Source of the DNA: Candidatus Peregrinibacteria bacterium
Lineage (GTDB): Bacteria; Patescibacteriota; Gracilibacteria; UM-FILTER-43-11
Direction of reading: 5' to 3'
DNA: 64,000 nt
Assembly (NCBI GenBank): GCA_016932505.1
Contig: JAFGCT010000033.1
Location: 1-64,000, forward strand
The notes below the pieces were generated by a model. The model was not told the DNA's origin. It saw only the letters and a list, made by a program, of their open reading frames with translations, and did no database searches. Positions 59,609 to 64,000 of the stretch are shown here, piece after piece (the first letter of the stretch is position 1; each line of letters opens with the position of its first letter). The position numbers were made by a program, and so were the translations under genes.

Positions 59609-61036
59609 ATGGAATACGAAGCAGTCGTTGGACTTGAAATTCACTGTCGTATATCTAGCAAGACAAAGATGTTTTGCAGATGCAGTAATGATATTTTTAA
59701 CGAAAAACCGAATACTCACATTTGTCCTATTTGCACTGGTTTCCCAGGTATGCTTCCTTTAATGAATAAAGAAGCTCTTGAAAAAGGAGTAAGAGGTGCT
59801 TTGGCTTTAGGTTGCAATATTCCTGAGTATTCAAAAATGGACAGAAAGAGCTATTTTTATCCAGATTTACCTCTTGGTTATCAGATTTCTCAATACGATT
59901 TACCTGTTTCTGAAAAAGGAAATATTACAATTAAAAAAGAAGATGGAACTACAAAAGATATAGGTGTTACCAGGCTCCATCTGGAAAACGACGCAGGAAA
60001 GTTGACTCATACTGCAGGTGGTTCACTTGTGGATTTTAACCGCGCAGGAACACCTCTTGTTGAAATTGTTTCAGAACCGGACATGAGAACACGTGAGGAA
60101 GTAAGCCTTTACGCCCGTCAGATTCAAAAAATTATGCGTTATGTCGGAACATCAGATGCTGATATGGAAAAAGGCCAAATGCGCTTTGATTTAAACATTT
60201 CACTACGTCCGAAAGGACAAGAAGAATTTGGAATTCGCTCTGAGGTCAAAAACTTAAACTCTTTCCGTAGCTTAGAAAAAGCTTTTGATTATGAGTTTCA
60301 GCGCCAGTCAGAAATTCTGGATGGTGGGGGAAAGGTGGTGCAGGAAACACGAGGATGGGATGACAATAAAGAAATTACAACTTCTCAGCGAAGTAAAGAA
60401 GAAGCTGCAGATTACCGATATTTTCCTGAGCCGGACATTCCACCGATAATTATTACAAAAGAGATGATTGAGGAGATTAAGAAGGGGATTCCAGAGCTAC
60501 CTGAGGCTAAAGTTCAAAAATATATTGAGATGGGACTATCTGAAATTGATGCAAATAATATTGCAGCTGATTCACATTTGGCTGAATATTTTGAAAAGGC
60601 ATTTGGAATATCTGGTGATGCTAAAAAAACATCTAACTGGCTACTTTCTGAGCTTCTCGGTTTGATTAAGGCTGACGGACTTTCTATATCAGATAGTAAA
60701 TTAGCAGCAGAAAATCTCGGAAAATTGGTTAAATTGATAGTAGAAGGAGCTATTAACGGTAAAATTGCCAAAGATATTTTTGGAGAAATTTATTCCAACA
60801 ATCTTGATCCAGAAAAATATGTTGAGGAAAAGGGCTTAAAGGTCATGGAAGACACAGGTGAACTCGAAAGAATCTGTCAGGAAGTAATCGATCGTAATCC
60901 AGCTATCGTTGCAGATTATAAAGGCGGAAAAGAAAAAGCAATCGGTGGGCTAGTTGGTCAAATAATGGGCGCTACAAAAGGCTCTGCCAATCCAAAATCA
61001 GTTAACGAAATATTACGAAAACTTTTATCTAATTAA
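59609..61036 (+). CDS. gatB: Aspartyl/glutamyl-tRNA amidotransferase subunit B
   Basis: GatB binds misacylated tRNA and catalyses amidation in the GatCAB complex, making Gln-tRNA or Asn-tRNA. YEAVVGLEIHCRISSKTKMFCRCSND and HICPICTGFPGMLP hold the zinc-binding Cys pairs. KMDRKSYFYPDLPLGYQISQYDLP, RLHLENDAGKLTH and DFNRAGTPLVEIVSEPDMR are core motifs. A helical domain and the C-terminal YqeY-like tail (QIMGATKGSANPKSVNEILRKLL) are complete. It is 475 aa. gatA and gatC are not in the window. Confidence 0.97.
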   Translation: MEYEAVVGLEIHCRISSKTKMFCRCSNDIFNEKPNTHICPICTGFPGMLPLMNKEALEKGVRGALALGCNIPEYSKMDRKSYFYPDLPLGYQISQYDLPVSEKGNITIKKEDGTTKDIGVTRLHLENDAGKLTHTAGGSLVDFNRAGTPLVEIVSEPDMRTREEVSLYARQIQKIMRYVGTSDADMEKGQMRFDLNISLRPKGQEEFGIRSEVKNLNSFRSLEKAFDYEFQRQSEILDGGGKVVQETRGWDDNKEITTSQRSKEEAADYRYFPEPDIPPIIITKEMIEEIKKGIPELPEAKVQKYIEMGLSEIDANNIAADSHLAEYFEKAFGISGDAKKTSNWLLSELLGLIKADGLSISDSKLAAENLGKLVKLIVEGAINGKIAKDIFGEIYSNNLDPEKYVEEKGLKVMEDTGELERICQEVIDRNPAIVADYKGGKEKAIGGLVGQIMGATKGSANPKSVNEILRKLLSN

Positions 61037-61045
61037 TTCTTTTAT

Positions 61046-61276
61046 ATGAAAACAAGCTCAAGTTTATTGGTAAATGTAATATCAAAATCTCTTACCGCAG
61101 CAATAGCTGGTTTGGCAGCAGGATTGGTTTTAGGTTCATTGATCGGTTACCTGGGTGGAATGCTTTATACTGCGAATGACGTACCGCCTATGGAATTTGC
61201 AGCATTTTTCGGAATGGGTTTTGGGACTATAATAGGTGCCATATTTGGCGGAATTGTTGGATTAAAAGAAAAGTAG
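61046..61276 (+). CDS. Small glycine-zipper membrane protein, 76 aa
   Basis: Two transmembrane helices rich in small residues (about 15-40, AAIAGLAAGLVLGSLIGYLGG, and 50-72, FFGMGFGTIIGAIFGGIVG) follow a G-x3-G pattern typical of tightly packed membrane helices. It lies 9 bp after gatB. No family recognised. The frame and start look genuine. Confidence 0.65.
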   Translation: MKTSSSLLVNVISKSLTAAIAGLAAGLVLGSLIGYLGGMLYTANDVPPMEFAAFFGMGFGTIIGAIFGGIVGLKEK

Positions 61277-61384
61277 ATTTTGCGTAAATTATTCCATAAG
61301 TCAACTCTATAAACTCGCTTGTTAAAGCGAAAAATGTTATAATTAATAAGAAAATTAATCTTCAATATTTAATAAAACAAAAAT

Positions 61385-61972
61385 ATGCCAATTATTCCAA
61401 CTGTAATAGATAAAACACCACAGGGGGGTGAAAGAGTTTACGACATTTATTCACGCCTTCTTGAGGAACGTATAATCTTTTTAGGTTCTCAAATTAACGA
61501 TGAAGTTGCCAATGTTGTAATCGCACAGCTTCTATTTTTAGAAAAAGAAGATCCAACAAAAGATATCACTATTTATGTAAATTCTCCGGGTGGTTCTGTT
61601 ACTGCTACACTTGCAATGTACGACACAATGCAGTTAGTTAAATGCGATGTATCAACTGTTTGTTTGGGAATTGCCGCTTCTGGTGGTTCAATTATTTTAA
61701 TGGGTGGTACAAAAGGCAAACGCTTTATCTTGCCTCACTCTGAAGTAATGATTCATCAGCCTCTTGGTGGAACTGAAGGTCAGGCTACCGATATTGCAAT
61801 TCATGCAGACCACATAATCAAGACTAAAAAACTATTAAACGAAATGATTGCCCGCCACACAGGTCAAAAAATGGATAAAGTTGAAAAAGATACAGAGCGT
61901 GATTATTTCATGGATGCAAAGGCTTCACTTGCTTACGGAATTGTGGATAAGATTATTGAGTCAAAAAATTAG
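61385..61972 (+). CDS. clpP: ATP-dependent Clp protease proteolytic subunit
   Basis: ClpP forms a 14-mer chamber that degrades proteins delivered by Clp ATPases. The catalytic triad is visible as Ser99 (GIAASGGS; family GxAASMGA), His124 ([12 protein letters not shown]) and an Asp near residue 173. [14 protein letters not shown] and [20 protein letters not shown] are family motifs. It is 195 aa, full length. ASGG in place of the usual ASMG is a small change next to the active Ser. No clpX is adjacent. Confidence 0.96.
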   Translation: MPIIPTVIDKTPQGGERVYDIYSRLLEERIIFLGSQINDEVANVVIAQLLFLEKEDPTKDITIYVNSPGGSVTATLAMYDTMQLVKCDVSTVCLGIAASGGSIILMGGTKGKRFILPHSEVMIHQPLGGTEGQATDIAIHADHIIKTKKLLNEMIARHTGQKMDKVEKDTERDYFMDAKASLAYGIVDKIIESKN

Positions 61973-61994
61973 TATCTATTAGCCTCTTGTTGAC

Positions 61995-62024
61995 TTGACT
62001 AATTAGCGTTTTTTGCTGTATTGT
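61995..62024 (+). promoter_or_regulatory. Promoter giving a probably leaderless mRNA
   Basis: TTGACT (61995-62000), an 18-bp spacer and TATTGT (62019-62024) end 7 bp before the ATG at 62032, so transcription would begin at or next to the start codon. Confidence 0.55.
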
Positions 62025-62031
62025 ACTTTCC

Positions 62032-63390
62032 ATGAATAAACAACCTCAAAAGCCAAGGGGAGGAACTACACGTCGAGAATTCTTTCAATTATCTGCAGCT
62101 GCAGCTATTGTTGCTCTTATTGGTGGCGATAAAGAAAAAAATAGAGGGGGAAGTGACGAAGTTAGGAATAGGACTGCTGATGTTTTGACTAAGCCTGAAT
62201 CAACGGCAAAATTACCTGAATACGACGAGTGGGCATCAAAAATTGAGTTGCCAACAGTAGAATTTGATACACAAAAGAAGATATGGAGCCAAGATGAAAT
62301 AATAAAGCATTTTATACCTGAAAATACTGATGCTGAGAAATTACAAAGTTTTTATGACATATTTGATCAGGCTTTATCAGTCGCAGTTGATACTTTTAAT
62401 GAATCATCGCCGAATATGCAGAGGCAGATTTTATTAGCTGACTTTTTCAAGAAATTAACTACGGCTTATGCAGAGATGACAGGTACTGCCCGGAATGAAA
62501 AAATAACAATTCCACGAATTATCCTTGATAAAATTAACCGATTACTTGTTCCACATGGTTATCATATTACCAAGGAAAAAAACGAAAAATATATTGCGAG
62601 AATTTACAAAATTGATTCGATTAAGTCAATTAAAATGAAAGCTGGAGACAGTGAATATGAACTTCCAGCGGCTTATTTAGGGGATAGATATGAGCTGAGC
62701 TTTGACAGAAATGGTTCCAATAATAAATCACAAATATCAGAAAGCCAAGCGTCTTATTTTGATTCTGGTAACTATATGGTTATAAAAGAGAGGTGGGCAG
62801 AAGAAATTAGCAGAAGATATGTAGAAAATATAAATACTTTTTTATCCGGTAGAGGTATGAAAGAAAAAATGATAAACCCAGACAGTGTTTCTGATTTTGG
62901 AGAGGGTGTAGCTGCTCATGAGGCCACGCACGCTTACTTGGAGAGAGTATTAAAAATTAGTGGTTTTGAAGAAACAGACAAGGGGTATAAAGACACTGAA
63001 AGCTCTATTAAAAAAAGATGTCCAATTAACATGGGTTTATATACTCTGGCACCAGAAGCATATGAACGAAGAAATAATATAAATCTTCACGAAATGATTA
63101 CTACGGGAGTACAATTAATGAATTCAGGTGAAATGGTATCAAAATACGTTTCTGAGATTTTTTCTGAACAAGGCAAAAATTATATTTTTGCTCGTGATAT
63201 GTTTGTTATGGAGTTAGTAAACTCACCAGCAATAGATGAAAAATTAAGAAGAGATTTAGCAAGTGGTACACAAAGGGGATATTTAGATATTGAAACGGTA
63301 CAGGGTATTTTGATAAATACTCCAAAAGAAGAGTTCTATCGCATAGGCGAAAGAATGGCAAAACTCGGAATTTATCTGACTCAGGAATAA
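62032..63390 (+). CDS. Twin-arginine-signal protein with HEATH metal-site motif
   Basis: The N-terminus GGTTRREFFQLSAAAAIVALIGG carries a twin-arginine motif and hydrophobic core, implying Tat export. The mature part is helical and charged. Near residue 300, GEGVAAHEATHAYLERVLK contains HEATH, an HExxH-type zinc-protease core, with a Glu-rich stretch afterwards (EMITTGVQLMNSGEMVSKYVSEIF) that might hold the third ligand. I do not recognise a defined peptidase family. It is 452 aa. Folded-state export of a metalloprotease by Tat would be consistent. Confidence 0.7.
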   Translation: MNKQPQKPRGGTTRREFFQLSAAAAIVALIGGDKEKNRGGSDEVRNRTADVLTKPESTAKLPEYDEWASKIELPTVEFDTQKKIWSQDEIIKHFIPENTDAEKLQSFYDIFDQALSVAVDTFNESSPNMQRQILLADFFKKLTTAYAEMTGTARNEKITIPRIILDKINRLLVPHGYHITKEKNEKYIARIYKIDSIKSIKMKAGDSEYELPAAYLGDRYELSFDRNGSNNKSQISESQASYFDSGNYMVIKERWAEEISRRYVENINTFLSGRGMKEKMINPDSVSDFGEGVAAHEATHAYLERVLKISGFEETDKGYKDTESSIKKRCPINMGLYTLAPEAYERRNNINLHEMITTGVQLMNSGEMVSKYVSEIFSEQGKNYIFARDMFVMELVNSPAIDEKLRRDLASGTQRGYLDIETVQGILINTPKEEFYRIGERMAKLGIYLTQE

Positions 63391-63441
63391 CCAATTATTT
63401 GTGATTTTAGATTTGTGATTTGTGATTTAATTGGTCATTGA

Positions 63442-64000
<559 letters not shown>

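Overview
The window reads as a low-GC chromosome segment from a member of the Patescibacteria (CPR), possibly near Peregrinibacteria or Gracilibacteria. That placement is inference from gene content: DUF4012, LytR-CpsA-Psr, bactofilin-like, SLH and lean type IV pilus genes, many small membrane proteins, and unlinked housekeeping genes. Purine, folate, NAD, CoA and shikimate genes show it is not the most reduced kind of CPR genome. UGA is a normal stop codon here: many genes end in TGA and an RF2 gene is present, so the UGA=Gly code of Absconditabacteria and Gracilibacteria does not apply. Promoters are ordinary sigma70-like (TTGACA, 16-18 bp, TATAAT), yet nearly all start codons lack a Shine-Dalgarno sequence.

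Layout. 1-4086: C-terminally truncated gene for a giant FG-GAP/beta-helix surface protein. 4.3-9.5 kb: purD, purF, folD, an unknown gene, tmk. 9.6-14 kb: lipoprotein and infB. 14.0-15.9 kb: two unknown genes, each bracketed by inverted repeats. 16-19.4 kb: yggS and small unknown or membrane genes. 19.4-22.5 kb: rplS, SLH protein, csaB, rplU. 22.5-25.3 kb: rluD, SGNH lipoprotein, unknown. 25.5-29.3 kb: rplJ-rplL behind an L10 leader, LCP protein, rpsT, ruvX. 29.4-32.1 kb: nadE, an atypical lipoprotein and a GxxExxY element with terminal inverted repeats. 32-37.7 kb: radA, tatD, bactofilin-like protein, tRNA-Leu, def, frameshifted prfB. 37.8-44.3 kb: type IV pilus block (pilN-like, pilO, pilB, pilC, pilin). 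44.4-50 kb: nusA with a structured leader, recX, CAP-domain protein, DUF4012. 50-57.5 kb: nth, aroE, hisS, lipoprotein, SBP_bac_5, STAS plus HATPase pair, lepB. 57.7-64 kb: PH-domain protein, coaE, gatB, clpP, Tat-like HEATH protein, start of tgt.

The most striking unexplained structure is the spacer DNA. Most intergenic gaps are built from a short imperfect word (about 6-15 nt) repeated in tandem and then repeated in inverse complement, with a different word in different gaps. These arrays abut or overlap gene 3' ends so tightly that the word itself supplies the stop codon of purD, folD, nadE, rluD, aroE, coaE and the GxxExxY gene. One word family (GTCTGAACTGTGATT) forms terminal inverted repeats around the GxxExxY nuclease-like gene and also occurs as two ORF-less copies, which suggests a mobile or maintenance system.

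Two genes (30400-31443 and 46621-47739) stand apart. They have strong Shine-Dalgarno sequences, visibly higher GC and a shared HEAT-like repeat module, so they look acquired together or from one source. Structured leaders precede rplJ (a recognisable L10 leader) and nusA (apparently undescribed).
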